Assembly (NCBI RefSeq): GCF_037126465.1
Contig: NC_088203.1
Location: forward strand, 97,278,668-97,342,667
Length of the DNA: 64,000 nucleotides
Direction: 5' to 3'
DNA from: Ornithodoros turicata
Lineage: Eukaryota; Arthropoda; Arachnida; Ixodida; Argasidae
The translations under genes were made by a program, and so were the position numbers. A model generated the notes under the pieces. That model saw only the letters and a program-made list of their open reading frames with translations, did no database searches and was not told the DNA's origin. Positions 52,975-64,000 of this stretch are shown here, piece by piece. Within the stretch, counting starts at the first letter, position 1, and each line of letters begins with the position of its first letter.

Positions 52975-53494
52975 ACTGGTTTGGCACTGTTTCAAAGTGA
53001 CCATTGTTACGGCACAGGTACCAAAGCCCGGCGAAGTAAAACAGAAAAGTCAGGATGTTTATTCAATTAACGAGCGCATGCAAATGAGAAACGGAGAGGC
53101 CAGTTTTTAGCCGGCGCATCAAGGACGCTAATCGAAAAAAAAAAAGAAAAAAGTTGCCAGAGAGGTGCCGCCGTTTTCCAATTATTCAACTGGGGCACTT
53201 TCGTGAAACATCCTGTATAATAAGTCAACTGGTATACCTCGAACACAATATATCTTCCCACCTCACTCCATTTCAGAACGCCTTGGTCACGTGAGTAAGT
53301 CGCAACCTGATCGCGTTCGAACATCTGCTTTCCAACACACTTCCGTCCCTAAAACATTGCTAGGATGAAACCACCTTCCTCGTGACCTTACCCTTTCTCG
53401 TTCATCTCTTCCAGCAGGTTGTGTGTGTACTTTTCCGAGTGATTTTCGTTTTTTTTTTTGGGGGGGGGGGATGATTTTTGTTTGTTTGTGCGCT
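52975..53494. other. Unassigned DNA
   Basis: CATCCTGTATAATA at about 53210 resembles a CAGGGTG-type end without a partner. A G-run lies at 53461-53470. Confidence 0.3.
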
Positions 53495-53499
53495 TCGGT

Positions 53500-53575
53500 G
53501 TGTACAGCCATGTACCCCCCTTTCCCCTATGTAATGCCACATTGGTAGAGCTGTAGGGTGTTTTGAGTAAATTAG
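53500..53575 (+). repeat. Possible LINE 3' UTR remnant
   Basis: TGTACCCCCCTTTCCCCTAT, GTAATGCCACATTGG, TGTAGGGTGTTTTGAGTAAA and TAGTAAATAAGC resemble the 3' end of CR1/L2-like LINEs. No ORF upstream. Confidence 0.35.
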
Positions 53576-53884
53576 TAAATAAGCTTCGTCGTACTTTATA
53601 GCACTGATGTACTTTCTTTTTTAGAAAACAAAAAGAGAAGCTGACACAAGCAAGAAAAACTCCAGCACGGAAAAAGTAAGCGGTATCAGTCTCTTATACT
53701 TTTGCTGACCTGTGCGTGGCCGTTCCTGTCTGGAGTTTGCAGCAAAGGACGGGTAATCTGTTAAAGCTCGTGTAAAAGAACTGTCACGGATAATCTTTAG
53801 TTCACAACATGACACTTTTACCGCTTCCGGTTTGGTGCCAAAACGACATCCGGTTTCACAGCAAACACGTTCTGCGACAACCAC

Positions 53885-54050
53885 TTCGTCGATTGATACA
53901 GTTATCGCTTCTGATTTGAGGAGAGAGATACGCCTTTTCGTAGCAATTCGATTTGCCACTAAAAGGCGTACGCCCCCCCCCCCCCCCCCCCCGTTTTCAA
54001 CAAATCAGGAGAGCGACAGATATAATTCGGCATGGCGGTTGGTTCCGAGT
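53885..54050. mobile_element. MITE, GGCGTACGCC-core family, partial hybrid copy
   Basis: The left half has GATACAGTTATCGCTTCTGA and AGGAGAGAGATACGCC (subtype 2). The right half has AGGCGTACGCC followed by a 20-base C run (53973-53992) and CGTTTTCAACAAATCAGG (subtype 1 style). The outer ends are eroded. Confidence 0.55.
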
Positions 54051-55534
54051 GTCCTTAGTCGCGGAAGGACCGGAAGTCTTCGTGCACCGAAAGTTGTGAT
54101 GCGGTCTTGTTTATGTTTACACGAGAATGTCATGTATTCGCGCCCTTTCAGCGCCCTATCGCCGGCTTTGTCAAGTGACACTAAGGGATTTGGGAGAAAC
54201 TCACAGCACACCGTGGAAGAGTCTATAATTTGTACGTCACCGACCAGAAAGGGAACTCTGTAGAAAAATATTTCCGTGTATAACGCGTACAGTTAGATAA
54301 CGCGCAGGACCTCTTCAGAACACTTTTTTTTTTACTGTATAACGCGTGCCTTATACACTGGAAAATATGGTACTTCATAAACGTACTCCTTCGAAAATCA
54401 CAGCATGATGTGACATTACCACTTCCAAGGGAGATACTAATGGGTGTAACTGGATGTAAGCCGCGTAAGACATTGCATAACCAGTGTCATCTCAGAAAGA
54501 TGGTCTTGGCAAAGCGTTTACGCATTTAGATTAAAAAAAAAAAGCAGGAGCCTTTCTGGTGTTGTCATGAAATGTAAATATAATGTGTTAACGATTTGTA
54601 CTATGTTAACGTTTTGATCGTTGTATGGTGGACACCGTTTTCTCGTATCAGAATAAGTATCACAATGAATAGCAGTTCGATACAATTCTTTCGGTCATCG
54701 CTATACAGAGATGAATGTGATGTAATATGATGCAACAAAGAAAACAAAATGGGGATGGGGATGAATGCCTCCCAGTAACAGTGCTGAAAGGCGTGATGTA
54801 TGTGGCCACACATTTCTGCACGCAGAATCAACAGTTTCCGATATTCCGGAGGCTTGAATACTTCCTTTCCTGTTAGCTGGAATGCTGAGCGGAAAATGCA
54901 TCACCGTAGAAGAGCGTGATAGCGTGGCAACGATCAATCATTCCGATTCAGCAACCACACTGCCTGGAAGTGATAGCTCGTATAGTATTCGAATTTAGGA
55001 CAAAGACGCCCTTGACGGATGCGGCTGTCTGAGTTGTGCGCTCTCATCTTTTGTATCGAACTGCTATCTTGACAGTTCTCTCTGTGCTGTTGCGGCAGGG
55101 GGTTCTTGTTGCTTGCCTCGTCTTCCCTTTATTTATTTTTTTTTTGTAGCGACAAAACACTTTTTAGGCTACCAATTTGTCTTCTCTGCACGGCCTTTCT
55201 CTTCACGGCGGGAGATGCGTTCCGTATGTTGAACTTATTAGAGCTACAGGTCAATGACCCTTAGCCGGCGACAGCCTTTAAATGTTATTCCTCTCACTGG
55301 AATGAGGAACCCACAGGGTGTGGAAAAGCTTAAAAGTTTTCTGCGAATTCCAGTCTCGATTTTCATCTACGTCGAAAGGGATAGCTACGTCAGATATCCT
55401 TTCTCGTGTGCAAAACCTGTAAGAGAAATGGGTACGGTGTATGTAAGGTACCCATCCGATACGTGATGTACTATAGTGCACGCAGTATAGTTCAAGAGCA
55501 ACCGCATTTCTTTGCTAACTATATTTTATCAACA
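54051..55534. other. Unassigned DNA
   Basis: No gene recognised. GTATAACGCG repeats (54276-54350) are a local duplication. Confidence 0.35.
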
Positions 55535-55640
55535 ACAACAACAACAATAAATGAAGAAGTGATGATGACATGGGATGTTTCCCCGTGGTAGCCACAGGAC
55601 CCTGCCCCACTTCACAGTGGTTAATATGAGAGGATGAATT
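55535..55640 (-). repeat. Retroposon 3' tail, (TTG)n family relative
   Basis: The minus strand ends in a TTG repeat (55530-55547 as CAACAACAACAACAAC on plus), preceded by GGGAAACATCCCATGTCATC and GTGAAGTGGGGCAGGGTCC, in the same order as the reference copy. Confidence 0.4.
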
Positions 55641-56469
55641 ATGGTGAGAGTGAAGCGACGACAGGTCGGAGTTCTGTTTAGAGCTCAACGTGAAACATTA
55701 CTCCAGCTTTCTCATCCTACACTTACACATTGAGAAAGAATGTACACGGACTTGTTGATTGACAATACAGTTCCCTTAGATTGATTAGCTTGCATCACGC
55801 AAAGCCGTGCAACCGAACCTAATTATGTACTTTGAATGAATACCTGGAGTGTAACCTGAGTCAGCTACTCGATTTTCGGTTTCCTATAATGCCATGTAGC
55901 TCGGTAATAAGGCAGCAACGAAACCGTAAAATCCTTCACGTTCCAAGAAACCGTAAAATGCTGCTGCAGAGAAGACGAATTGACGCGTGTCTCTTTTATC
56001 TTCTTCTTCCTCTCCTTCTTCTCTCTCTCTCTCTTTACGTTGGGAAGATCTTCCAATGACAGGCGCAGGTTTAGAACGATCGTCTTACGACGATCGATGT
56101 CTGGTCTCAGGCTACGAGACCAGCAAAAAATGATAGAATCAAAACGACTGCAGCTGGAAAGGGCACATCATCTCACTAGTTCATGGCGCAGCTGTTGGAA
56201 GCAATCCGTTACAGCTGGAAAGGAATTTCGGATAACCTTCTCACATATTCATGCAAATATATCATTAACCAAATCTACTATACAGTACGTGTCTCTGAAT
56301 TCTCCTACGGTTATTGAAGGCAACCGGTGCGGAGCCTTGCTTCATCGCGAACGAATTTACATGTTATATTTCCTTGCCAGGTAAAAAAAACAAACAAAAC
56401 AAGATGGAACGCGAGAAAAGGTTTGTCCGAACGCGAATTTTCGCTGTCTTGCTATGACCCTTTCACCAT
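55641..56469. other. Unassigned DNA with two small hairpins
   Basis: CGATCGTC/GACGATCG (about 56077-56096) and TGGTCTC/GAGACCA (about 56102-56124) are adjacent perfect hairpins. The overlapping 134-codon plus ORF (55980-56384) has no domain. Confidence 0.3.
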
Positions 56470-56525
56470 CGAGGCGGCAGTTGCTTCGCGGCGCTAACAC
56501 GCAAAAAAGAAAAGAAGAAATAGAA
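56470..56525 (+). mobile_element. SINE tail type A fragment
   Basis: CAGTTGCTTCGCGGCGCTAA followed by CACG and an A-rich tract is the same 3' end as the SINE at 3840-4084. Confidence 0.65.
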
Positions 56526-59500
56526 AAGAAAGAATCGAGACGGTGCTTTAGGACGGAGGTGATGAGCTTGTCGAAAACCCTTTCGACTCCTGCTGTTTTT
56601 AGTTTTCGTAACAGGTGGTACCAACATATGAAATATGTAGAAACGACTGCTCTCGCGTCTTGAGCAAACGCTGATAGTCCAGCCCTTTCATAACTTCTTC
56701 GAAGGTTTCCTCTCGGTAAAGAAAAAACTATTTCACAGAGTATTGGTGAGCAGTATTTCTAGCTTTGTGCGTCTTTTCTGTTGCAGCCGGACCACTCTCT
56801 CGGAACACTAAAGTACGCGATGTACATTAGTACCAAAGTAAGATTTCTGATCGCGGAAGTAAGGAAGGATGTCGTCACCTTCACGCGAACACAAGAGGAG
56901 TGGGGTTTGCGTCTGTTGCCTCGCTCGTGAGTTATGCGCGAACGAAGCTGCACCTTCCCTCTTCTTTTGCTTCTCAGAAAGCGCGACAATGCGGAGGAGC
57001 ATCTCATTGGTCTCCTCAAACGATTTGCCAAATCATGGCGGGAGATGTTTCTGCACAAGAGCTTCTCAATGAAACCGCTGATGCGTCCTCCTTTTATCAC
57101 ATGTGCCGACTTATTGTGCCGAGTTTTGTCCAACACGGAATGCTTCACGTGTTCCATTAACATTTTTGTTTTGTGCTTAGGCCACCTTCAGGCTAATCAG
57201 TCATAATTCGCAAGTTGCGAAGCAAACCATGATCGTGAGCGCCTCGCTCAGTATTCACTGTGGTCGTACTGTGGATCAATTTTGACCTTCTGAGACGTGA
57301 CACGGAATACTGTATTTAACGTTGTCGCGCAAGAAGACGTGTACAGCTCGTATCATGCTACCAAATTGCTGACGATTTCGACTGGGTTCGCGCTTGCGAC
57401 CTCGGCACCACTGGGCGGACATGATCCACCGACGCGATTTTCTTGACAACGTGCCCATGTTTTATTTATGACTTATGTACACATGGTGCTCCATGTGATC
57501 AATGTTCCACCACTGCCATACAAGATTATGCGCAGTAGCTTCATTAACGTCCGCCGAGGCCGGACTTGTACGGAGACTACGGAAGACAATCGGATGTAGG
57601 CTCCCGTTACTTTTACGATTGTTGACATGTTTCGAACACAGTTACGTAATACCTCGGCTGAAAACGGCGCAGACGTCGCAAAAATGATTTTTGTTTTTAA
57701 ATGTGAGGTGCGGCGACTCCTAGCTGCCGCTGGAAGGACGTGTTGCAAGCAACACTGGGCGGCCGTCCTGCATCACTAGGTATGCATCCGCTTGTTCTGT
57801 GCATGTGTTCGTTCAACGCCTTGTAGTTTTCTCGTCTTTTGTGCAACAATATGTGATAAGAGAGGTGGTGCGAGGTGTTTTATCAGAACTTGCGGCAATA
57901 ACTCGATTTCTACATCCGGTATTGCTTATGTTTGCTTACCCGAGAGATGGAAACCACGTCGCCGAAAGCGGGAGGCAGCGCTTCGAATGACTGGAATTAG
58001 TGGAATGATTCAACACAGAGCAGAGTCTGTTCCGACAATTTGGAGTCTAAAATGTTCGACACCAGAGCACGTCTGATACACCAGCTCTTTGTCTTCCACA
58101 AACAAAAGGTGTTGCAGAGTCACGCTGTTCCTACGCTGTTCCCGGGTGCTCCTATGCTAACTCAACAGAACGCGTACGCAAAAGGAATACTTAAAGAGGT
58201 ATGAATATACAAGGTGGTGCAGATATTACCTCCTTTGATAATCAACACAACAAGTCCGATACCACTACAAATACATAGATTGTAGATGGGAATCTGAAAG
58301 AAGACTCGTCACACGGGGCGGTCATCCGTGCAACACGGATGTTGATGTTCGCGTCCAACGGTGGCTACGAAGAAACTTCGTCGCACTCGTCCGAGTCAGG
58401 GAAAAAGGATACTGGGTTGTAATGGCTCCATGACGGAACGTTGATGCTAAACCGCTATGACCAGCCGCGACACACGCGTACTTCTGTTGCTTCTACATAC
58501 CTTGTGACGTCATCGTCTGCTTCGTGCCGGCGCTGTTGGAAAGGGAAGTTCTGGCCACCTCCTCCCCGACTGTGGTTTCTATTTAGATTAGTCTATATTT
58601 CCGCATAACACATCGCGTACTAGGGAAGCCACGCCCATAGCCGGTATTTGGGGGGCAATATGTGCCAAGAGCATTGTGCAACATTTTTGTTTTTTGTTTT
58701 TTCAAAGATCGTTCGCAAGTCTCCGTTTAAAACACATCCCAGAGAAAACGGTGTTCAAAGAATGCCAGTTTGTGGACCTAGACCTTCTCATGCATTCCAA
58801 CTGCTGTTTCACAAAATCGTGGTGGGTCCCATGCTCATTTCTCATCTCAAATGTTCTCTCAGAGCTAATTCGCGCTTATCAGATATATCCTCTGCTTCTG
58901 TTACCCTACTCTGTCTAGAAACGGTGCTCCAGCACGTACATGCATGAATAATTAAACGCTGCTCTGTAGCTTGAAGACGGCTCCTGAGACCCGACACGAC
59001 TTCGAAGTGCATGACTCGCATTTTCGTTTATAGCTCGATACTTTCATTATCCCAGCAATTGATTCCCGCTTCCCGAGCACTGCTTATAGATTAATGACAC
59101 TTTCGAGATAGTCTTCTGCTTTCCTCCCCTTTTCCCTACAGTGTACAAGATGACGTTAATGGATCCCTAAGTAATTTATTGTCCCCACTGCCATATTTCA
59201 TGAACAGTGGGCAGTGCGCTACTGAACTACGGTATTCGCTGTCGACTTCAGATAACGCTTGTGCTAGGGGTACTTACCAGCCTGTGACAGACAGAAGAGA
59301 TAACCACAGAAATACAAATGCATTGCATTGACAGGGCATGTCCAATGCGTAGTGAAGACCCTTTTAGAAACCTTTCCTTGCAGGTATACAGAATGTTATA
59401 TTACGTATGTTCGTGTAAATTTTGTGACTCTGTGTTGACACTGCGAAGATGTCACGGCTGCCAGCGGTTGGTATCAGGACACACGATGGCATGGGGGGCA

Positions 59501-59554
59501 CGAATATCTGTCAGCGTCCACGTCGACATCAGGGGTGCTGTACCGGCAGCTATC
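56526..59554. other. Unassigned DNA, no gene supported
   Basis: About 3 kb. Overlapping ORFs on both strands at 56759-57206, 57473-57748 and 57792-58076 lack recognisable domains. An ATGGCGG with strong context at 57033 opens about 42 codons but no splice donor could be justified. Confidence 0.35.
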
Positions 59555-59600
59555 GGGAAAGTCTGGCGGTTAAGCCCAGGGAAAACCCCGGAGAGACGTT
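59555..59600 (-). repeat. Possible SINE core scrap
   Basis: TAAGCCCAGGGAAAACCCC is a weak match to the conserved core (GGTTTTCCCTGGG in the other orientation). Confidence 0.3.
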
Positions 59601-59945
59601 AGTGTGAAAAGCTTGTTCGCTTGTCTTTGCATAGCAAATTAACTAGAAACCAGAGTAATGACATAAGCCGTATCTGGAATACAGTAGCACTTCCAAGGTA
59701 CAACAGCACACTCAAAGGGGCAAAGAAAGAATAAATTAGGAAGCAGTTACATCTTCTGTCTCCTTAGATTACAACTATATACTCTGCATTATAGTCGCCT
59801 GACCCTGCGATTCGCTTCCCAGCTCTGCAAATAGGCCCTGAACTTCGCGTAAACTTCCGTGCGTTTAGTTTCGAGAACGACTAATGTCTGTATACGTGCC
59901 AATACATGTGGTCCCCAATAAGCATTAAACCTGCTCCTTTTGCAT
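59601..59945. other. Unassigned DNA
   Basis: Nothing recognised. Confidence 0.3.
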
Positions 59946-60105
59946 GATGTAAAACCCCGATATACTAGGGAACAGGAAGGGAGAGACACAAACATGACAT
60001 ACACGTGTTTGTGTCTGTCACTTCGTGTTCCCTAGTCTCTAGGGTTTTACATCACGCACCATCTACACCAGCTCGCTTGCTTCTTAGCCATTTTTTCATT
60101 GTCTG
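59946..60105. repeat. Foldback element, second copy of the 5.4-kb palindrome family
   Basis: TGATGTAAAACCCCGATATAC and its imperfect complement (ending 60053) enclose GAGACACAAAC / GTTTGTGTCTGTC around an 11-nt loop. To the right, ACCAGCTCGCTTGCTTCTTA and GCCATTTTTTCATTGTC match the 5447 palindrome arm. The left arm lacks this extension, so the copy is asymmetric. Confidence 0.7.
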
Positions 60106-60714
60106 CTCCTCTTCGTTTTATAGAGTGTAGAGGCTTTCGAATTTATATAAATGCGCAGCGAAACCGTTTATACTGACAAGTTATACAAACGCACAGCGAA
60201 AGGGCCGTGGTTATGCCCTTTTCAGCGTCTGACTCTATGCCTTAATCCACGAGGAGTGCTTTCACTGACCATGACGTCAATAGCCGATGCAATGTTGCTG
60301 TGGCGTTTCAGCAGCTCGTGTGCCACGACAATAGGTATAAAAAAGGAGGCTCACTCATTTTCTCTTTCCACGAAAGAAAGATCATGAAAGCTAACTTTGG
60401 TTTAAATGTTTTGTTCCGGCGGTTTCATAAAAAACCTTTCTACGCTGCTTATCTTCGAACACGGCACGCGGAAAATGGGGAAAATGGGCTCTTCTACCCA
60501 TCGCTGCTCTGCTGATGTGTTTGTATACTATTCTTGGACGTACAGCACGTACGCTCAGAATGCACGGGCCGTAGCGACAACGCTGCCCCACCGTGCGTGA
60601 CTTCTTGCACGTTGCGTCGTAGATGCGTCCCGTTATCATGGAAACCTGAGTGTCGTTGGCCATGTTCACTATGGGGCCACTGCGGCAGGAACTGTCGCTT
60701 AAAAAAATATTCTG
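60106..60714. other. Unassigned DNA
   Basis: The minus ORF of 143 codons (60391-60822) runs into a SINE scrap and has no domain. Confidence 0.3.
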
Positions 60715-60717
60715 TGC

Positions 60718-60755
60718 ACGCGCCGCGAAGCAACTAGCGCTATGAGCGGTGTACG
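60718..60755 (-). mobile_element. SINE tail type A scrap
   Basis: The minus strand reads ACACCGCTCATAGCGC then TAGTTGCTTCGCGGCGC, the pre-poly(A) tail of the SINE family. Confidence 0.55.
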
Positions 60756-61886
60756 AAAATGGAAAGGTGGAGAGGACAACAGGACGGAATGGGGCCATCT
60801 TCATGGGGAACTGTGTCCCCATCTGTCTGTCCGAAAACTTAGAGAAGACCTAAGAGGAGCACAGTGTAGGGAAGAACAATTCTCGTTTTTACCGTGACGT
60901 TTGATACACCACCTGCAAGTGCACGTGTCAGAGACGTGTTCGATCGACTTTAATGCATAAGTAAAGGAAAATTTGTGCGACTCATTGACAAACTGAAACT
61001 AAAAGTTAATCGACGTACACCGTCGCGGACACCATGTGGCGCGGTCATCGTCCTTTCCTCCGGACCGTGTTAGGGAAATGTGTGCCGTATCCATGGGCCA
61101 CGCCGTTAATCAATGCCCCCTCGTTTTATTACACTCTCAATAAAGGTGAATGTGAAAAATAATAAAATTCCGTTTTAGTCATTTTGTGAATTTACAACAT
61201 TTTAAGTATAATCAGTTAGAGATCGGATTTTAGGCAAAAAAAATGCTGCGTTTTTGGCGCATAAAAAGGCAGTAGAAAAGTTGCAGAAGACACGTGTTTT
61301 TTTTTTTTGTAGAAAAAGACATTAGCAATATCGCGATACAACGTCCGCGTGCGTGCGTGTGTGTAATCGGACATATCATTGTAGAAATATGACTGTCACG
61401 TACTTTCTCCACCACTGCAGTTCGTGGAGCGGCCCCAAATGCTCGACGTAATGGCTTTACACCACTTTAAAGGCGCCGTATACTATAGTGTTGTCCAGTC
61501 TCTCCAGCTGCGTTATGCTATCCGAGAAGCGTCAGTGAAGCGTGCGGCGAGAAAGCTCATAACAGCCTCGACCATATTTCTTGGGAAAGCCCATTGGGCA
61601 GATCTAACGAAGGCAGCCTCGTCCGGCGAGAAACTACTGACAACACTTTGGAGATATTTAAAGTGCGAAACAAATGACCGTATTGCTCCCAGGCACGCAC
61701 CCCATCGGGTAATAATGAGCTGGGATTGTAGCGCAACATCTGAAACCGAAAGGGACCCTAACGAGGAGCACTTGAGGAAGACCTTCACTGCGCCGACTGC
61801 GGATATAAGTTGGTTTACGGTCGTGTACTTATTTCTGACCTCTCCGTACGCTCGGTACGCAAAGCAGTTTGATGTAAGTGGTGTTG
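60756..61886. other. Unassigned DNA
   Basis: A 157-codon plus ORF at 61424-61897 runs into the adjacent MITE and shows no domain. GTGCGTGCGTGTGTG lies at about 61350. Confidence 0.3.
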
Positions 61887-61894
61887 GGATAGAA

Positions 61895-62297
61895 TAGAGT
61901 CACTAAATAAGCTTCGCTTCAGAGTATCGACAATGAGGTCCAAGGGAGAGCAGGAGTGCCATCTTGTTTCCACACCACACCGGTACCATCCCCCAGTTGA
62001 GGATGAAAGACGGCTGAAATAATGCTCTCTGTGGCATAGAAAAGCGTGTGTGATTGTTGTGCGATAATCCACGTATTGTCAACCAGTGCGTCCCAAGGAT
62101 GTCAAGGTGAGCTCAAGGCCGTTAACTGCTGCTTGTAAACGAAAGGAACATTTCACTCGCGCTCGATAGATGGCATCGTGCGCTAAGGTGCGCAGTGCGC
62201 GTGCACGTGGGTAGCGTGGCGCGGAAACAAGATGGCGTATGCTCGCCCTTGGAACTCAGTGTCGATACTCTCAAGCGTAGCTTATTTAGTGACTCTA
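61895..62297. mobile_element. hAT MITE with about 74-bp TIRs and perfect 8-bp target duplication
   Basis: TAGAGTCACTAAATAAGC at 61895 is mirrored by GCTTATTTAGTGACTCTA ending at 62297. Pairing extends about 74 bp per arm with few mismatches, through CCAAGGG and CCATCTTGTTTCC. GGATAGAA occurs at 61887-61894 and 62298-62305, an exact duplication. TAGAG fits hAT termini. 403 bp, no transposase. Confidence 0.85.
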
Positions 62298-62305
62298 GGA
62301 TAGAA

Positions 62306-62889
62306 CACCATAAGGTGTGACCCAGCTGCTTACATGTAAGAAGTTGTCGTGATCAGGACGAGTTCGCTCTCCTCTGTTGACTTCATTGACGTGTTGGCAT
62401 AATGTGTCACTGTCCCTCCAGCGGCCTTCTCAATGGGAATACAAACAAAGGAGGCAGTGCCTCGTCGGTTCTCTCGTTTTCAATGTGGTTTTGAAAAAAA
62501 AAGAGAAGAGAAAAGCGTTTAGGCGTTTATCAGCGCGTATTGATGAAAAAGGCACGAAACATAAGAAAAAAAATCCAAAAAAGGCAGAAACGAATACGCG
62601 TTTAACACGTCTATTTCAGCCTGATTCATGCTTAAAACATTGTGAGGCGGTCTGGACGTTCTCCCGATAATGAGGCATTTGCCTGGAAATCAATCCGCCA
62701 TCTAATGGTGACAAACCATTTTGAATGTCGAGTAACTACGACGAGTGGTTCTTCTTGCCCCACAGGCAGCTTCTACAACCGTGCCTCGCTACCATCGCTG
62801 CATTTCCAGTTTTCGATTAGGTGATGCCACGATGCAGTGTACGAAAGTGGATAATATTGCTCCTGCAGTCGTAAAGAGCGGGAAGTTGT
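62306..62889. other. Unassigned DNA
   Basis: A Lys-rich ORF (62377-62670) reflects A-tracts. Nothing recognised. Confidence 0.3.
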
Positions 62890-63121
62890 GAGCAGCTCGT
62901 AAAGCGAGGTTTGCTTTCTGCGATAAATGGTATCGTTTTGTCATCCTCTCTGGTCTCTGTAATGTGCAACGAAGCATTCTGTGTTATGCTCTGGGACTTT
63001 TTAGAATAACGGAAATACCGGGCACCCACCACACGCGATAGATACGACGCCTTGTAAGAACGACTTCAACAGAGTGATAAGACTGCGTGGCGTGCTTTCT
63101 CGACTGGCAGAGACGGTTGTT
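62890..63121. repeat. Diverged dispersed repeat shared with 9040-9385
   Basis: Ordered matches ATAAATGGTATCGT, CTCTCTGGTC and AGAGACGGTTGTT to the earlier copy. Confidence 0.4.
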
Positions 63122-63394
63122 GCGGAGAAGAGCTGTAAACTGCGAGATCAGTGCTGGCACAAGAGAGAGGCGCCTGCATCTTCATATTTTTCTCTACTGC
63201 CACCATCATTACGAGAGAGTTTTATAGTCGTAACATGTTCAAGACTCAGTTAACTGCTCTATCGCGGCACCCAGTCTCGGTTTAGTTTAGGCGTCACGGA
63301 AAAATGCCTCGCTCTTGATGGTATGATGGAATTGCAGTGATGGCTGGGAGCACTGGTGTGGTCTTTACTCACTTCCACTATACATTCTCAATCC
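63122..63394. other. Unassigned DNA
   Basis: Nothing recognised. Confidence 0.3.
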
Positions 63395-63495
63395 ACTCAT
63401 GTAATGTCTCACACGTAATGTGATTGGGTACTGTACCATAACGGTGAAACGCCCCATCGTCATCATCTGTTGTGCGTACTTGTTGTTGTTTGTAT
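63395..63495 (+). repeat. Retroposon 3' tail, (TTG)n family relative
   Basis: CACACGTAATGTGATTGGGT, ACTGTACCATAACGGTGAAA and TTGTTGTTGTTTG align in order with the 50335-50435 unit. Confidence 0.45.
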
Positions 63496-64000
63496 CATCT
63501 GTTGTTGTTTTGCATCACTGGTACGGTGAAAGTTGATGCATATTTGTTTGTTTGTTTATTTACTATTGACCTGCAAAAGGGGCCAAACACCCGTCTAGGC
63601 AGAAGATGATGCAGGATCTGCTATGCAGATGGCTAGATATGAAGTGAAAAACGAATTTTTACGTGACTAACCCGTCCTATTCCATCGTCTTCGGTCATTT
63701 AAGCAGATTTCTGCACCGGATTGGCCCAGCGAGGGAGGTACTTTCATCGTCATCGTCTCTGTTATGCACTGTCGGTGCTACATATATAGGCACAGGTACT
63801 CATCAAAACAAAAATTTTCCATAACGAAATCGCTAATTCTACGTTCGGTGTTCATGATCAATAACTCATTATAAGGTCTGTGTATTGCATATATCCGTCC
63901 TTTACATGTTGTGTTCCGGAGATATAAAACAAAAAGTAATATGGAAATATATCATTCATAGAAGGTATCGTGTTTCGAGTTACGAAATTCAAACGACACC
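63496..64000. other. Unassigned DNA to the window edge
   Basis: TTTGTTTGTTTATTTAC at about 63545 is a simple repeat followed by CTGCAAAAGGGGCCAAACAC. No gene seen. Confidence 0.3.

Noticed and set aside
57000..57206. Candidate first exon beginning ATGGCGGGAGATG at 57033
   Set aside because: Good start context but no GT donor or downstream exon could be justified; the frame stops after about 42 codons.
60391..60822. 143-codon minus-strand ORF
   Set aside because: Its N-terminal part overlaps a SINE tail scrap; no domain.
61424..61897. 157-codon plus-strand ORF
   Set aside because: It ends by running into the left target duplication of a hAT MITE and shows no family features.

Overview
The window is eukaryotic genomic DNA, and everything recognisable in it points to an arthropod, most likely a tick. 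There is no prokaryotic gene organisation. The DNA is mostly non-coding and packed with decayed transposable elements. The commonest repeat is a tRNA-derived SINE whose core and tails resemble, from memory, repeats seen in ticks. The tick assignment is an inference from repeat style and needs a database search.

Layout. 0-2.1 kb: a PIF/Harbinger-type MITE with TTA target duplications, a truncated Myb/SANT-like ORF in a GTCGAC-rich stretch, and a near-perfect foldback. 2.1-4.2 kb: three long-inverted-repeat elements in a row, all ending in CAGGGTG-type termini, the third carrying a nested SINE. 5.4-5.8 kb: a 221-bp palindrome. 7.3-8.3 kb: a dead Ty3/gypsy pol fragment. 10.1-11.9 kb: a small foldback, then a hAT-like element containing a second hAT MITE with a perfect 8-bp duplication. 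12.2-13.3 kb: the 3' end of a LINE with an open RNase H ORF. 15.8-16.25 kb: a frameshifted DDE_Tnp_4 transposase fragment. 18-29 kb: SINEs, MITEs and unassigned DNA. 31.1-32.8 kb: the one convincing non-transposon gene, on the minus strand. 34-36 kb: LINE remnants. 41-50 kb: hAT elements, an inverted duplication of a tRNA-like repeat, a minisatellite and a LINE C-terminus. 51-53 kb: a long-inverted-repeat element broken open by two further MITEs and a SINE tail. 54-64 kb: mostly unassigned DNA with a few small elements, including a hAT MITE with a perfect 8-bp duplication.

The candidate host gene encodes a predicted 347-residue protein of no recognised family. It has a tiny first coding exon (ATG GAG GCG, then GTAAGT) joined in phase to a 1,035-nt exon, plus a downstream AATAAA. 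None of the transposable-element ORFs looks complete. The window therefore reads as an archive of successive insertions rather than a set of genes working together, and the nested insertions allow relative ages to be read in at least four places. No rRNA gene, canonical tRNA gene or CRISPR array was seen.
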